Under the pieces are notes generated by a model. It ran no database searches. It had not been told where the DNA came from and saw nothing but the letters and a program-made list of their open reading frames with translations. Shown here piece after piece: positions 63,268 to 64,000 of a DNA stretch of 64,000 nucleotides. A program made the position numbers and the translations under genes. Position 1 is the stretch's first letter; each line of letters opens with the position of its first letter. The stretch is from contig JAKAYA010000005.1 of the NCBI GenBank assembly GCA_021826965.1, forward strand, positions 1-64,000, given 5' to 3'. The stretch comes from Nitrospirota bacterium. Lineage in GTDB: Bacteria; Nitrospirota; Leptospirillia; Leptospirillales; Leptospirillaceae.

Positions 63268-63295
63268 GGCAGAATGCCAAGGAGGACCCGGCATC

Positions 63296-64000
63296 ATGTT
63301 TCTTGTTCGCATTGCGGTCAAACGCCCGTATACCATCTTCGTGATGGCCGCCATCATCCTGATCATGGGCGTGATCTCCTTCAACCGCATGGTTCTGGAT
63401 ATTTTCCCCTCCATCGACATTCCTGTCGTCAACGTGGTCTGGAACTATCCGGGACTCTCCGCCCTGGACATGGAAGAGCGCATCGTCCTGATTGCGGAGC
63501 GGGCCTACTCGACTACCGTCAACGGTATCAGCCGCATCGAAAGCGAATCGATCAACGGAACCGGTCTCATCAAGGTCTATTTCCACCAGAACGAAAGTCT
63601 GGGAGCCGCCATTGCCCAGATCAGCGCCGTCAGCGAAACGCTTTTGCGAATCGCCCCTCCCGGAACGATGCCTCCCAACATCATCCAGTACAACGCGTCC
63701 AACGTTCCGGTCGTCCAGATGGAGGTCCAGGGGCACAAATACTCGGAACAGCAGCTGTTCGACTACGGGCTGAACTTCATCCGGATGGGCCTCTTCACGA
63801 TCCCGGGCCTTTCAACCCCCGCGCCTTTTGGAGGAAAGATCCGCCAGGTCATGGTGGATGTCTACCCTGACAAGCTGGCCGGGTACGGACTGTCCCCGAA
63901 CGACATCGTCAACACGCTGACGCATTCGAACATCATCGTACCGGGGGGAACCGCCAAGATCGGCGATCTGGAGATGAATGTCCAGATCAACGGAAGCCCC
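63296..64000 (+). CDS. RND-family efflux permease, N-terminal part (truncated by window end)
   Basis: MFLVRIAVKRPYTIFVMAAIILIMGVISFNRMVLDIFPSIDIPVVNVVWNYPG...; open to the window edge. Confidence 0.93.
   Translation, partial: MFLVRIAVKRPYTIFVMAAIILIMGVISFNRMVLDIFPSIDIPVVNVVWNYPGLSALDMEERIVLIAERAYSTTVNGISRIESESINGTGLIKVYFHQNESLGAAIAQISAVSETLLRIAPPGTMPPNIIQYNASNVPVVQMEVQGHKYSEQQLFDYGLNFIRMGLFTIPGLSTPAPFGGKIRQVMVDVYPDKLAGYGLSPNDIVNTLTHSNIIVPGGTAKIGDLEMNVQINGSP

Overview
A 64 kb chromosomal window, mostly core genes, with several accessory islands between about 41 and 64 kb. No CRISPR array, rRNA operon or prophage was seen. Gene content and a fused arsR-arsC gene suggest an acidophilic iron oxidiser of the Leptospirillum (Nitrospirota) type; this is inference, not proven. 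Main blocks: (1) an edge fragment of a probable transposase; (2) a minus-strand rimP-nusA-infB-DUF503-rbfA-truB-rpsO-pnp operon, ending near an unannotated 39-aa membrane micro-ORF; (3) a CheV-like gene and tRNA-Thr(TGT); (4) a thioredoxin-fold protein, PPK2, prepilin peptidase, PhoH, a membrane HD protein, YbeY, FtsY, AroE and UvrC; (5) a 1026-aa membrane protein with three apparently degenerate AAA+ modules; (6) thiC and a split methionine synthase; (7) TypA, an RlmI-like methyltransferase, RecO, Era, and a GDP-mannose pathway pair; (8) a probable NO/redox stress cluster (single-domain globin, CDGSH protein, cytochrome c, stand-alone flavin reductase, NsrR-like regulator); (9) an acyl-AMP ligase-ACP-PlsC fusion; (10) an FTR1 iron permease/cupredoxin/kelch cluster with a promoter and Fur-like box; (11) an arsenic/metal island with an arsRC fusion, arsB, a Spy-like His/Met-rich protein, an HMA-like protein and the start of an RND pump. 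The best candidates for undescribed biology are the triple pseudo-AAA membrane protein, the split globin/reductase cluster, and the apparently leaderless arsRC promoter/operator.
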